Counted from the first letter of the stretch, positions 24,421 to 33,369 are shown. The stretch is 64,000 nucleotides of DNA from JANYHH01 sp965249745 (GCA_965249745.1 OZ252252.1:248001-312000); one strand, 5' to 3'. The notes: generated by a model not told the origin, from the letters alone. Numbers and translations are program-made.

Positions 24421-26604
24421 ATGACAACAGCCAAACAGCCAGTCTCGCAGCAGGCCAGCTTCAAAGTGGAAGGCATGGACTGCCTGTCCTGCGTGCAAAC
24501 CGTCGAGGCGGCCGTGAACCGGATGCCCGGCATCACGGCGCTGAACCTAAACTTCACCGCTGAGAAAATGCGCGTCACCTTCGACCCCGCCCAAACCCGA
24601 CTCGAGGATTTCGCTCGCGTCATCCAGCCGCTCGGGTACACAGTGCGCTGGCTCGAGGAGAAAACGGCCGGGCAACCCCTCGAGCCGGAAACCGCGCACA
24701 ATCACGAAGCCCACCACGATCACAGCGAAGAATTTGCGGCCGGAACACCCTGGTGGCAGACGCGCTCCGGGCGACCCGTACTGGTCTCCGGCGGGCTGCT
24801 CGTCGCCGCTTGGCTGTTCGGGCAACTCGAGCCAAATCTTGGGACCTGGGGCTACATCCTGGCGACCACTCTGGGCGGTTGGACGTTCGCCCGGAAAGCC
24901 TATCAGGGTGCGAGTGTCGGCAACCCGTGGACGATCAACACACTGATGAGCGTCGCGGCCCTCGGTGCGATCCTGATCGGTCAGGCCGCCGAAGCCGCGA
25001 CCGTGGTGTTCCTGTTCGCCGTCGGTGAACTGCTCGAGGGGGTCGCGGCGGGCCGCGCCAGGGCAGGCATCCGAGCGCTGACCGCGCTCGCGCCGAAAAC
25101 GGCCTTCGTGCTGCACGGCGATCACGAGCACGAGGTGGCGGCTGACAGCCTCGAGATCGGACAGACGGTGCGCGTCAAACCCGGTGGCCGCGTGCCCGCC
25201 GATGGCATTATTCTGAGCGGCTCGAGTGCCCTGGACGATTCCCCGATCACCGGGGAGAGCGTCCCAGTCAATAAAAGCATCGGGGATACCGTCTACGCGG
25301 GCAGCATCAACGCGGACGGTCTGATCACCGTGCGCGTGGACCGGGCCGCCAGTGACAACACCGTGGCGCGAATCATTCGCATGGTCGAGGAGGCCGAGAA
25401 CAGCCAAGCTCCGACGGCCCGCTTCATAGACCGCTTCTCACGGGTTTACACGCCGGGCGTCATGCTGGTCGCCGCGCTGGTGATCGTGATCCCGCCGCTG
25501 CTGCTGGGTGGCGCGTGGCACGAGTGGATTTACAAGGGCCTGTCCTTGCTGCTGATCGGCTGCCCGTGTGCGCTTCTAATCAGCGTCCCGGCGGCCGTCA
25601 CGAGCGGCATCTCGAGCGGAGCGCGACGCGGCATTCTGATCAAGGGCGGCGCGACCCTCGAGGCAATGGGCACGGTGAAAACGATTGCTTTCGATAAGAC
25701 CGGCACACTCACAGCGGGTAAACCGAGCGTGACCGACACGATTCCGCTGAGCGGCGACGAGGCGAGCCTGCTGCGACTGGCGGGTGCGGTCGAAACCGCC
25801 TCGAGTCACCCGCTGGCGGGAGCGATTGTCGCCAAAGCCAAGGCGCTAAAGCTCGAGTTGCCGGCCGTGGAAGAGGCGGGAGCGCTCCAGGGCAAGGCGG
25901 CCACCGCCCGCATCGGCGGTCTGGAGTACGCGGTCGGCTCCCCGAAGTACGCCGCCGGTTTAGAGCCGCTCTCCGCTGAAACCCAGACGCAGATCGCAAC
26001 CCTCGAGCGGGCGGGCAAAACCGTCGTGGTGCTGCTAGCGGGTTCCGAGGCGGTCGGACTGATCGCTCTGCGCGACGAACCGCGAGCCGACGCCAGAGCC
26101 GCAATCGCCGGGCTGAAAACCCTCGGTGTCTCGAGCCTGATGCTGACCGGCGACAACGCCCGCACTGGGAACGCGATCGCGGCTGAGCTGGGGCTGGAAG
26201 TCAAGGCGGAGCTGATGCCAGAGGACAAGCTGGCACTGATCGGGGCGCTGAAAATCCAGGGCAAGGTTGGCATGATCGGCGATGGCATCAACGACGCGCC
26301 CGCGCTGGCCGCCGCCGACATCGGCATCGCCATGGGCGGTGGGACGGACGTGGCCTTGGAGACCGCCGACGCCGCCCTACTCAGAAACCGCGTCGGCGAC
26401 GTGGTGGACCTCGTGCGATTGTCCAGAGCCACGATGGGGAATATCACCCAGAACATCGTGATCGCGCTGGGTCTGAAGGTGATTTTCCTAGTCACGACCC
26501 TGCTGGGGATCACCAGCCTCTGGATGGCGATTCTGGCGGACACTGGCGCGACCGTGCTGGTGACGGCCAACGCGCTGCGCTTGCTGAGGTATCGGTTCCG
26601 CTAA
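24421..26604 (+). CDS. P1B-type heavy-metal (Zn/Cd/Pb) efflux ATPase
   Basis: 727 residues. The N-terminal HMA domain has G-M-D-C-L-S-C (C21, C24), then a histidine-rich linker H-N-H-E-A-H-H-D-H (about 94-102). A CPC motif at 381-383 in transmembrane helix 6 marks the ion path, the phosphorylated D425 sits in D-K-T-G-T, T-G-E-S is in the actuator domain, and G-D-G-I-N-D-A-P begins at 620. CPC plus a GMDCxxC domain and His-rich linker favour the ZntA/CadA subgroup over copper pumps. GGAGG precedes the ATG. The palindrome upstream and the nearby arsR gene indicate metal-induced expression. Confidence 0.95.
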   Translation: MTTAKQPVSQQASFKVEGMDCLSCVQTVEAAVNRMPGITALNLNFTAEKMRVTFDPAQTRLEDFARVIQPLGYTVRWLEEKTAGQPLEPETAHNHEAHHDHSEEFAAGTPWWQTRSGRPVLVSGGLLVAAWLFGQLEPNLGTWGYILATTLGGWTFARKAYQGASVGNPWTINTLMSVAALGAILIGQAAEAATVVFLFAVGELLEGVAAGRARAGIRALTALAPKTAFVLHGDHEHEVAADSLEIGQTVRVKPGGRVPADGIILSGSSALDDSPITGESVPVNKSIGDTVYAGSINADGLITVRVDRAASDNTVARIIRMVEEAENSQAPTARFIDRFSRVYTPGVMLVAALVIVIPPLLLGGAWHEWIYKGLSLLLIGCPCALLISVPAAVTSGISSGARRGILIKGGATLEAMGTVKTIAFDKTGTLTAGKPSVTDTIPLSGDEASLLRLAGAVETASSHPLAGAIVAKAKALKLELPAVEEAGALQGKAATARIGGLEYAVGSPKYAAGLEPLSAETQTQIATLERAGKTVVVLLAGSEAVGLIALRDEPRADARAAIAGLKTLGVSSLMLTGDNARTGNAIAAELGLEVKAELMPEDKLALIGALKIQGKVGMIGDGINDAPALAAADIGIAMGGGTDVALETADAALLRNRVGDVVDLVRLSRATMGNITQNIVIALGLKVIFLVTTLLGITSLWMAILADTGATVLVTANALRLLRYRFR

Positions 26605-26640
26605 GGCTGAGCAGCAATCTCGAGTTTGACTTCTACCGCC

Positions 26641-28026
26641 TCAGCGGTGATGTTGAAGCAACCACTCGTAGATGTTGATGCCGCTCGCGTCGGGTTGCGC
26701 GGTGACGGGATTAAAGCGATTCACAGGATCGTAGGTGCGCGTCCAGGAGTCGTGACCAACGCCGGGGTACTCGGTCAGGAGTGCCTTAGTCGGGTTAGCG
26801 GTGCACTGCAAGCTTCCGACCTTGACGCCGTTCACGGCATTGACGAAATCCCTCGAGCTTTGCGGCAAGACCGTCGAGTCAGCCGTGCCATGAAACGCCC
26901 AGACCGGCAGGTGGCTATCAGCCATGTTGCAGGTGGCGCTCGAGACACCGGACGCGCCCGCGATTGGGACGATTGCCGCCAGCTCATCGCCGTACAGCTT
27001 CGCGCCGTTTTGGGCACTGGCGAAATTCCAGCTACCGCCGCCGCCCATCGAAAGCCCGGTCAGGTAGACGCGGCTGGGGTCAACCCGCAGGTTTGCCTTG
27101 GCGTAATCCAAGAGCGATCTAACACGGGCGTTGTTCCACCAGCCGTCCGATTTTGGGGCTTGCGGCGTCAGCACGATAAAGCACGATTTGACGCTTGATA
27201 CCGTGAAGCACAAGTCGTTGTTCGCCTTCACGAGTTTCGGCGGGCCGTGAACCAGCACGCGGTCGTACTCGGTGGGATCGGCGGTCGGATCGTCGTTCTG
27301 CGAGGTCTCGCCCGCACCGTGCAGGAAGACGAGCAACGGGTAGGTCGCGGTGCTGGCATCGTACTCCTCGGGCAAGTACTGCCAGAAGCGGACTCGAGTC
27401 GTGCCGCTCATCAGGCTTTTCTTCGTCTGGCGCTGACTGGGTAGGGTCGGCACGACCACCGTCAGCTCGAGACTGCCAGTTTTGCCGCCCAGGGCAGCCG
27501 TGATCGTGACTTTGCCCGCCGCCTTGGCCATGACCAGCCCCGAAGCGCCCACCGTCGCCAGACCGGGGTCGGAACTGGTCCAGGTGAATGCGCCGCCCAG
27601 GGTGCGCCCGACTGCGTTGGTGGCGGCGGCGCTCAAGCTCAATCCCCCGTTGACGCTAACGGTGGACGCGGCGGACGTGACGGTCACGTTCGCCACGCGG
27701 TTGTCCTGCACGGTCACACCAGAGGAACCCGTTTTGCCGTTCGAGCTGGCGGTGATCGTCGCGCCGCCCTCGGTCACGCCTACGACCTCGCCGGTCGCGG
27801 GATTGACGCTGGCTTTGGCGGCGTCCGACGAACTCCAGCTCGCGTCCGCGATGACGACCCCGCCCGCCGCGTTCTTCAAGACGACCGCCAGGGTTTGCTT
27901 GGCTCCAACCTCGAGCGTCACGGTGGCAGGTGTCACAGCGACGCTCGAGACGCCGAGGTTGGAACTGCCGGGATCAACGACGCAAGCTGTGAGTGCGAGT
28001 ACAAGGACGGTCAGCCAGTAGTTCAT
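26641..28026 (-). CDS. Lipoprotein esterase: two Big2-like Ig domains plus alpha/beta hydrolase
   Basis: 461 residues. The lipobox L-T-A-C ends at C15, so the protein is probably lipid-anchored. Two bacterial Ig-like (Big_2) repeats follow (about 25-105 and 108-190; W-S-S-S-D and W-T-S-S-D are the repeat cores). The catalytic part (about 200-461) is an alpha/beta hydrolase of the polyhydroxybutyrate-depolymerase/feruloyl-esterase type: V-F-L-H-G-A-G-E-T oxyanion region, nucleophile elbow G-L-S-M-G-G, acid F-H-G-T-A-D, and G-V-G-H-D-S-W with the catalytic His. The substrate is unknown; surface ester hydrolysis is inferred. TAGCCT six bases before the ATG marks it leaderless. Confidence 0.85.
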   Translation of the reverse strand: MNYWLTVLVLALTACVVDPGSSNLGVSSVAVTPATVTLEVGAKQTLAVVLKNAAGGVVIADASWSSSDAAKASVNPATGEVVGVTEGGATITASSNGKTGSSGVTVQDNRVANVTVTSAASTVSVNGGLSLSAAATNAVGRTLGGAFTWTSSDPGLATVGASGLVMAKAAGKVTITAALGGKTGSLELTVVVPTLPSQRQTKKSLMSGTTRVRFWQYLPEEYDASTATYPLLVFLHGAGETSQNDDPTADPTEYDRVLVHGPPKLVKANNDLCFTVSSVKSCFIVLTPQAPKSDGWWNNARVRSLLDYAKANLRVDPSRVYLTGLSMGGGGSWNFASAQNGAKLYGDELAAIVPIAGASGVSSATCNMADSHLPVWAFHGTADSTVLPQSSRDFVNAVNGVKVGSLQCTANPTKALLTEYPGVGHDSWTRTYDPVNRFNPVTAQPDASGINIYEWLLQHHR

Positions 28027-28032
28027 ACCAGC

Positions 28033-28038
28033 AGGCTA
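28033..28038 (-). promoter_or_regulatory. -10 box for the leaderless esterase lipoprotein
   Basis: On the minus strand TAGCCT, then six bases, then the ATG at 28026. No ribosome-binding sequence is present. Confidence 0.5.
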
Positions 28039-28159
28039 CTCGAGGAGTCGGTGCCGGAGTGTACGGTTTTTGGTGCTCACCCAGCAAGGGTTATCTAGAG
28101 GCTGACGAATCCCTGTGTGGCTCGAGTCAATCACCCAAGCTCAGGCCGGGAGTTTTAGT

Positions 28160-28888
28160 TCAGCTTTCTCCATCCAGCGCCCCATCACGAATTCGCACGA
28201 TTCGGTCCGCCCTGGACGCGACCTCCATGTCGTGGGTAATCAAAATCAGCGTGCGCGCCTCGCTGCCCGCCACGGGTTCGGTCAAGAGTTGCAGGATGCC
28301 CTGTCCGGTCGTGGTGTCCAGGTTTCCGGTCGGTTCGTCGGCGAACAGCACGCTCGGGTTGGTGGCCAATGCCCGTGCAATCGCCACGCGTTGCTGCTCG
28401 CCGCCGCTGAGCTGATTCGGGAAGTGCGTCATGCGCTTGTCCAACCCGGCCCGCTTCAGCAGTTCCGTGGACACAGCGACTCGCTTGGCTCGAGGCATTC
28501 CGGCCAGACTGAGCGGGAGTTCGACGTTTTCCTGGGCGTTCAAAATACTGATCAGGTTGTAATTCTGGAAGATGAACCCGAAATGCGCCAGTCGGTACGC
28601 CGCCAGTTGCGTTTCTGGCATTTTCGACAGATCATTCCCGTCGTGCAACACCGCGCCGCTCGAGGGGGTGTCGAAGCCCGCCAACAGGTTCAGCAAGGTA
28701 CTCTTGCCGCTGCCGCTCGGGCCGACAATCGCGGTGATACGCCCCGCCTCGAAGGTCATGGACAGGTGATTCAGGGCCGTCACGGTGGATTCCCCGGACG
28801 GGTAAACCTTGGAGATGTCCTGAGCTTCCAAAATCGTGCGAGAGGCGGTTGGGATTGCGGTTTGCGCGTTCTGTGTCGTGATGGTCAT
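28160..28888 (-). CDS. ABC transporter ATP-binding protein, MacB/LolD type
   Basis: 242 residues. It has Walker A G-P-S-G-S-G-K-S-T (about 56-64), signature L-S-G-G-E-Q-Q-R-V-A-I-A-R-A-L, and Walker B V-L-F-A-D-E-P-T-G-N-L-D. P-T-G-N-L-D and the length are characteristic of the MacB/LolD/FtsE-like family, whose transporters are mechanotransmission exporters working on periplasmic substrates. It lies seven bases after its permease gene, one operon. The substrate may be a lipoprotein, peptide or antibiotic; nothing nearby decides. Confidence 0.92.
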   Translation of the reverse strand: MTITTQNAQTAIPTASRTILEAQDISKVYPSGESTVTALNHLSMTFEAGRITAIVGPSGSGKSTLLNLLAGFDTPSSGAVLHDGNDLSKMPETQLAAYRLAHFGFIFQNYNLISILNAQENVELPLSLAGMPRAKRVAVSTELLKRAGLDKRMTHFPNQLSGGEQQRVAIARALATNPSVLFADEPTGNLDTTTGQGILQLLTEPVAGSEARTLILITHDMEVASRADRIVRIRDGALDGES

Positions 28889-28895
28889 ATCGTTC

Positions 28896-30068
28896 TCAGT
28901 TCCGTCCCAGCGCCTGGGTGATGACGATTCTCGAGGCGGTGCGGGCGGGCAGCAACCCAGACAGCAGCCCCAGCCCGGCGGCGACGCCCACCGCCAGCAG
29001 CGCCAGCCTGAAGGTCACGGCCGCAATTTGGACGCTCACCAGGTCGCGCACCACGTAATTGACAATGATCGTCCCGATGTACCCCAGAATGATGCCGCCA
29101 ATCCCGCCCAGAATCGCCAGCAGCAAGCTCTCAAAAACCACGAGTTGAAACACGAAACTAGGTTTCGCGCCGATCGCGCGAATCACCCCGAACTCCCGCG
29201 TGCGCTCGTAGACGCCCATCATCACGGTGTTGGCCACGGCCAGCCCGCCGACGATCAAGGAGATCAACGAAATCCCAAAGCGGAACGCGTCCCCAATCGC
29301 AATCGCGCGGTCCAGAATTTTCAGTACGTCGCCCTGGGTTTGCGGTCGCAGGTCTGGGAAGCGAATTTTCAACGCGTCAGCGGTTTTCCGCGCCTCGCCG
29401 GACTCACGGAGTTTCAGGGCAATCCCGGTCGCCTTGTCGGTCACGCCCAGCGTGCGTTGCAACCTCGAGAACGACACGAACACGAAACTGTCGGTGAAGC
29501 CGTCGCCACGCCCCAATATGCCGACGATCTTGTAGCGGTCCTGACGGTTGAGTCTCAATTCATCCCCCAGCTTCAACCCGGCCGTTTTGGCGGCCTGCGA
29601 CCCGACCACGGCCACCAACGCATCCTTGTCGGCGGCTCCCAGAAAGCGACCCTGTTGCAGCTTCAGACTCGGGTAGATGTCGTTCAGGTTGACCCGCTCG
29701 AAAGGATAGCCGGAGATGATATACCCGCTCCCGGTCAGGCTGCCCCGAGCGGTCAGCAGATACGGGATGACCTGGGTGATGTTGAACTCCTTCTTCACCC
29801 CCTCCAACTGGGTCGCAAACTCGAGCGGCACGTCCGGGATCGGACTCCCGAAGATGCTGCTACTGTCAGACCCTTCCAGCGTCACTTGAATGTCCGGCCC
29901 GACATTGCCGATTTCGTTGCCCAGGGCGCGGCGAAACCCTTCGCCCAGCGATAGGAAGATGACCATGCTAGCCACGGCCACCACGATGCCGAGCACCGTG
30001 AGCAGGGTACGCACCGGGCGGCGCATCAACCCGCGCAGCGCCAAGTTGGAGAGATCGGCGAAATTCAC
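28896..30068 (-). CDS. ABC transporter permease, MacB/FtsX type
   Basis: 390 residues with one N-terminal span (about 21-43), a large extracytoplasmic MacB periplasmic-core domain (about 45-255) and three C-terminal spans (about 265-385), the standard MacB/LolC topology. N-terminal R-R-P-V-R-T-L-L-T-V-L-G-I-V and R-E-F-G-V-I-R-A-I-G-A before the last spans are family signatures. The start is GTG at 30068, seven bases after a TAGACT box (leaderless). No adaptor (MacA) or TolC gene is adjacent. The operon is permease then ATPase. Confidence 0.9.
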   Translation of the reverse strand: MNFADLSNLALRGLMRRPVRTLLTVLGIVVAVASMVIFLSLGEGFRRALGNEIGNVGPDIQVTLEGSDSSSIFGSPIPDVPLEFATQLEGVKKEFNITQVIPYLLTARGSLTGSGYIISGYPFERVNLNDIYPSLKLQQGRFLGAADKDALVAVVGSQAAKTAGLKLGDELRLNRQDRYKIVGILGRGDGFTDSFVFVSFSRLQRTLGVTDKATGIALKLRESGEARKTADALKIRFPDLRPQTQGDVLKILDRAIAIGDAFRFGISLISLIVGGLAVANTVMMGVYERTREFGVIRAIGAKPSFVFQLVVFESLLLAILGGIGGIILGYIGTIIVNYVVRDLVSVQIAAVTFRLALLAVGVAAGLGLLSGLLPARTASRIVITQALGRN

Positions 30069-30075
30069 AACCTGG

Positions 30076-30081
30076 AGTCTA
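30076..30081 (-). promoter_or_regulatory. -10 box for the ABC permease operon
   Basis: TAGACT on the minus strand lies seven bases before the GTG at 30068. Confidence 0.5.
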
Positions 30082-30125
30082 GGCGTTCCACCCTGGGCGA
30101 AACGTCACGTGTCACGCGCCAGGAT

Positions 30126-30141
30126 TGCGAGCGCGCTCGCA
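30126..30141. repeat. 16-bp perfect palindrome between two genes
   Basis: TGCGAGCGCGCTCGCA is fully self-complementary and lies 16 bases after the 3' end of the membrane-protein gene and about 60 bases before the permease start codon. It could be a weak terminator stem without a T-tract or a protein-binding site. Confidence 0.35.
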
Positions 30142-30156
30142 GTGCTGGCATCCGAT

Positions 30157-30765
30157 CTACACCCCTCGAGGTGGTTGCCAGCGATACCGGGTGGCTGGAT
30201 CACGCGGCCCGTACTGCGGGAACTTTTCCTGCACCGCCTCGAGAATCTTGGCGGCAGCGCTCTGGCTGATCCCTGCGGCACAACGGATTGTGGCGGGACC
30301 ATACTCAAACTCGAGGGTTTGCTGACCCTCAATCCAATCTCGCCTCCGCCAGTAGGTGACGGAGAGATCGCTCTTGGCTCGAGTTCTGAGGTGCCAAACG
30401 GTGGATTGCTCGTAAACAACTTGACGAACAAAGCTTAAAATCCTTTGGCGAACAATCAAGTTTTTTGCGGTGAACTCGAGCGTTTCCTGACCAAAAATCA
30501 TTTTGGAGACGGAGTACGCGAAATAGCCTCCGCCTGCTAACCAACCGGAAAGCCAAAAAATCATAAGTAGGGTTAGAAGGACCGGCGGGGTCGTTGGATT
30601 TACGCTATAAAAAGTTCCAGTGACAAGTGAATACATCGCGGCGAAACAACCGAAAAGCCATCCACCTAGCCAGACGGGTAGAAAGATCATCAAAAAAACA
30701 TCTCGGTGATTCGGCAGATGAAACAAAATCGCATTCTCGTACTCCTCGATCAAACTCTGACGCAT
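30157..30765 (-). CDS. Membrane protein with two spans and a cytoplasmic domain
   Basis: 202 residues. A polar N-terminus (about 1-22) leads into two hydrophobic spans (about 23-50 and 60-85), then a beta-rich soluble region (about 92-200) with T-L-E-F-T-A-K-N-L-I-V-R, L-R-T-R-A-K-S-D-L and T-L-E-F-E-Y-G-P-A-T. The layout resembles bacterial PH-like (bPH) membrane proteins, but I do not recognise a specific family. The first codons are more AT-rich than the rest. Neighbours give no functional clue. Confidence 0.65.
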   Translation of the reverse strand: MRQSLIEEYENAILFHLPNHRDVFLMIFLPVWLGGWLFGCFAAMYSLVTGTFYSVNPTTPPVLLTLLMIFWLSGWLAGGGYFAYSVSKMIFGQETLEFTAKNLIVRQRILSFVRQVVYEQSTVWHLRTRAKSDLSVTYWRRRDWIEGQQTLEFEYGPATIRCAAGISQSAAAKILEAVQEKFPQYGPRDPATRYRWQPPRGV

Positions 30766-30811
30766 GACATCAACTCATTACGCGGCTCGAGGCAGAACGT
30801 TCCAGAAACAC

Positions 30812-31085
30812 ATTCAGCGCCCAGGTCGCCGCAGTTACTTCCGCGCCTCCGGGTTGATCGGCTCTCTGTCCTAGCCTGTCCGCGCAACAAAGTTTGCACC
30901 ACAACATATCTAGTGAACGATGCCCCTAGGTACGGCTCCGCGCGTGTTTGCACAGCACGTTCTCGAGCATCGGGGCTTGATGTATATTCACCACTCCGGG
31001 TCAGCGTCGCAACCCACCCCGAGCCTGCCCTTCTGAGTCAATCCGAAGCGAGCAGCGGGATTCCGGCTGAGCGTTGCCGCGACCT
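30812..31085 (-). pseudogene. Decayed duplicate of the 3' end of allantoinase
   Basis: This stretch aligns base for base, with about two thirds identity by eye, to 31750-32025, the C-terminal coding end of the intact allantoinase in the same orientation. Matching peptides survive but in different frames: L-E-N-V-L-C-K-H-A-R-S (intact copy L-E-R-V-L-Y-K-H-A-Q-S) ends at a stop in one frame, and P-Y-L-G-A-S-F-T with T-L-L-R-G continues in another. So it carries a frameshift and no longer encodes a product. It ends directly at the stop codon of the 31087-31578 gene. Confidence 0.75.
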
Positions 31086-31086
31086 G

Positions 31087-31578
31087 TCACAGTTTTCCCC
31101 TGGTGTAGGTGTGGGTAAAGTCGCGTTGCCAGTCCACTCCGTCTTTCGAGAGTTCTCCCAGGACTTCAATGGTGTTACCATCGTCACTGAACGTGCCCGT
31201 AAAGCGTTGCGAAAAGCCTGGTGCGTCCCGCCAGACCTTCCAAATCCTATCGCTCAGACTCATCTCTAACACTCGCAAAACGCCGCGCGAATCGAAGTAG
31301 TGTTCAGATAACCCCTCGCCCGAGTCGTCGGCACCGATGACGGAAATGGTGTCAGGAACGTCGGGATGGTCGAAGTGGCTGCGCGCGATGAGAAAGTGAC
31401 CGCCCTCGAGCCACTCGAAGGCCTTATGCCCGTGGACTGTGTCCGGGAGCGCAACATGAGTCATTTTGATAAACCACGTTCCGACGAGTGCTTGAAGTGA
31501 CTCGAGCGCAGGCGAACGTGCGCTCGGGACATCCTGTGGTTGAGGACTTTGCTGTTTTGACATCGTACTGTCTGTCAT
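31087..31578 (-). CDS. DUF1579-like small beta-barrel protein
   Basis: 163 residues from the ATG at 31578, which has GAGGT at good distance; the frame is open 20 codons further upstream without such a site. After a polar tail (about 1-22) comes L-V-G-T-W-F-I-K-M, F-E-W-L-E-G-G-H-F-L-I-A-R, H-Y-F-D-S-R-G-V-L-R and W-K-V-W-R-D-A-P-G-F-S-Q-R-F, a beta-barrel pattern shared by DUF1579 and related proteins of unknown function. It lies between intact allantoinase and the decayed allantoinase fragment, so it was probably carried along or inserted in the duplication. Confidence 0.65.
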   Translation of the reverse strand: MTDSTMSKQQSPQPQDVPSARSPALESLQALVGTWFIKMTHVALPDTVHGHKAFEWLEGGHFLIARSHFDHPDVPDTISVIGADDSGEGLSEHYFDSRGVLRVLEMSLSDRIWKVWRDAPGFSQRFTGTFSDDGNTIEVLGELSKDGVDWQRDFTHTYTRGKL

Positions 31579-31749
31579 GCTGACCTCACAGACTTGCGCC
31601 AGTTGACCTCTTGAGCTTCGAGTTTGATTGATCGCCACGTGAATTTGAATGGATCGGTCGTAGCTTCAGGCTAACCTACTGAACACGCTGCCAGGCTTCA
31701 GCGCAGGACATCAATTCAGTATGAGTCATCCGATGAAACGTTCATGAAT

Positions 31750-33081
31750 TCATTTCCCCGGTCGCAGCAATTCCCCTCGAGCTTCCGGGTTGACCCGCTC
31801 CCCGTCCCAGACGGTCCTACCGCGTAGCAGCGTCCTCACCACGCGCCCAGTGAACGACGCCCCCAAGTACGGACTCTGCGCGTGCTTGTACAGTACCCGT
31901 TCCAGCGTCCAGTTTTGATCTAGATTCACCAGTGCCAGATCAGCGTCACGCCCCACCTCGAGCTTGCCCTTTCGCGTCAAGCCAAATCGGGTGGCCGGGT
32001 TCGCGCTCAGCATTGCCGCGATCCGTACTGGCGCTAAGCCTCGAGCGTGATGTCCAGCGGTGAGCATCGCTGGCAATGTGCTTTGCACGCCACTGATGCC
32101 GCCCCAGATCTTGAAGAAATCATCCCCTGTTTTCATCCCTGGTGGCGCGGGCGAGTGATCCGACCCGATGATATCCACATTCCCCGCCAGAACCTCCCCC
32201 CACAACGCGTCCCGCTCAAAGTGGCTCCTGACGGGCGGCGCGCATTTCAAGACCGCGCCCAACCGTTCCAAGTCCTCGTCCACGAACCACAGGTAATGCG
32301 GGCAGGTCTCAGCCGTTACGTTGACGCCGCGCAGTTTGGCTTCCGCAACCAGTCGCACGCCTCGAGCGGTCGAGATGTGAACCACGTGCAGGGCGCAGCC
32401 GGTTTCCTCCGCGAAGAATAACGCGCGGTGGATGGCCTCGAGTTCCGCGACGACCGGGCGCGAGTTCAGGTACGCCCGCGCATCGGTTTCCCCTCTGGAC
32501 TGAGCGGCCAGAGCCAATGCCGCCGGGATCGCGTCGTTCTCAGCGTGAACCGCGACGGGCAACCCCAGCCGGGCCGCCGCCCGCATTCCCTCGTACAGCG
32601 TGGCATCGTCCACACCGCCGAACTCCGCCAGCCCGCTGTTGCACATGAACGCCTTGAAGCCGATCACGCCGCGCTCCGCCAGTTCCGGCAGACTCATTAG
32701 GTTTCCCGGAACCAGCCCGCCCCAGAGCGCGAAATCGGTGACCGACTCCTGGCGCATCGCCTCGAGTTTCAGGTCAAACGCGGCCACCGTCGTGGTGACC
32801 GGACTGGAATTCAGCGGCATATCCAGGAAGGTCGTGCCACCACCCGCGGAAAAAGCACTCGAGCCGGTGCGAATCCCCTCCCAATCCTCGCGGCCAGGTT
32901 GGTTGAAATGCACGTGCGCGTCCACCACGCCGGGGAGGATGTGCAAGCCGGAAGCGTCGAACTCCTCTCTGGCAGGCTCGGCAATCTCCGGGGCGACCTT
33001 TGAGATCAGGCCGTCCGTGATGGCGATGTCGGCGGTCTCGAGGGTCGGGAGGGTCGCGGCGCGAATCAGAAAGTCGTGCAT
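31750..33081 (-). CDS. allB: Allantoinase (cyclic amidohydrolase)
   Basis: 443 residues, the normal length. The metallo-dependent hydrolase site is complete: D-A-H-V-H (H56, H58), carboxylated lysine K143 in G-F-K-A-F-M, H179 in V-A-V-H-A-E-N, H235 in V-V-H-I-S-T, and D308 in G-S-D-H-S-P. These and F-N-Q-P-G-R-E-D-W-E-G favour allantoinase over dihydroorotase or dihydropyrimidinase. It opens allantoin to allantoate. The M20 hydrolase at 9797-11086 could do the next step. TAGAAT six bases before the ATG indicates a leaderless transcript. A broken copy of its last 270 bases lies downstream. Confidence 0.9.
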   Translation of the reverse strand: MHDFLIRAATLPTLETADIAITDGLISKVAPEIAEPAREEFDASGLHILPGVVDAHVHFNQPGREDWEGIRTGSSAFSAGGGTTFLDMPLNSSPVTTTVAAFDLKLEAMRQESVTDFALWGGLVPGNLMSLPELAERGVIGFKAFMCNSGLAEFGGVDDATLYEGMRAAARLGLPVAVHAENDAIPAALALAAQSRGETDARAYLNSRPVVAELEAIHRALFFAEETGCALHVVHISTARGVRLVAEAKLRGVNVTAETCPHYLWFVDEDLERLGAVLKCAPPVRSHFERDALWGEVLAGNVDIIGSDHSPAPPGMKTGDDFFKIWGGISGVQSTLPAMLTAGHHARGLAPVRIAAMLSANPATRFGLTRKGKLEVGRDADLALVNLDQNWTLERVLYKHAQSPYLGASFTGRVVRTLLRGRTVWDGERVNPEARGELLRPGK

Positions 33082-33087
33082 CGCGCA

Positions 33088-33093
33088 ATTCTA
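33088..33093 (-). promoter_or_regulatory. -10 box for leaderless allB
   Basis: TAGAAT on the minus strand, then six bases, then the ATG at 33081. No ribosome-binding sequence is present. Confidence 0.65.
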
Positions 33094-33162
33094 GCGCTCG
33101 AGTCCTGCTCGAACAGAGGTCAACCTGGGTTGGCTTTCACGGCGCTGTGTTACCGGTTTCCT

Positions 33163-33369
33163 ATGAATGACGCGGAAGTCAAATAGTGGAGGGCAGAATT
33201 CGAAGCGCCATCGAAACGCTCGCTTGGGACGCGACTGAAATACGCGTTCATTAAGAGCTACAAGCCTGTTCTGGACGATGCCGAATTTCGCGCCTTCGAG
33301 ACCACGCAAGACTACCGCGATTGGTGTGGGCAAGCGCTTCCTGATTGGCTCGGATTCAAACGTGTTTGA
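33163..33369 (+). pseudogene. Small gene interrupted by one in-frame stop
   Basis: From the ATG at 33163 a 68-codon frame runs to the TGA at 33367 with a single TAG at codon 8 (33184). The residues after it look like real protein: W-R-A-E-F-E-A-P, K-Y-A-F-I-K-S-Y-K-P-V-L, A-F-E-T-T-Q-D-Y-R-D-W-C and P-D-W-L-G-F. No start codon follows the TAG within the coding-like part, although GGAGGG lies there. I do not recognise the family with certainty. It is either a nonsense-mutated small gene or a sequencing error. Confidence 0.5.

Noticed and set aside
22314..26604. Tellurite-resistance cluster, given a VWA protein next to a metal pump
   Set aside because: No TerD, TerC or TerY-like proteins or kinase/phosphatase partners are adjacent; the VWA pair is better left unassigned.
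28836..29954. A 372-codon open frame on the plus strand opposite the ABC permease
   Set aside because: It lies antisense to a clear FtsX/MacB permease and reads as Gln/Arg/Pro-rich low complexity, as expected from a GC-rich antisense frame.
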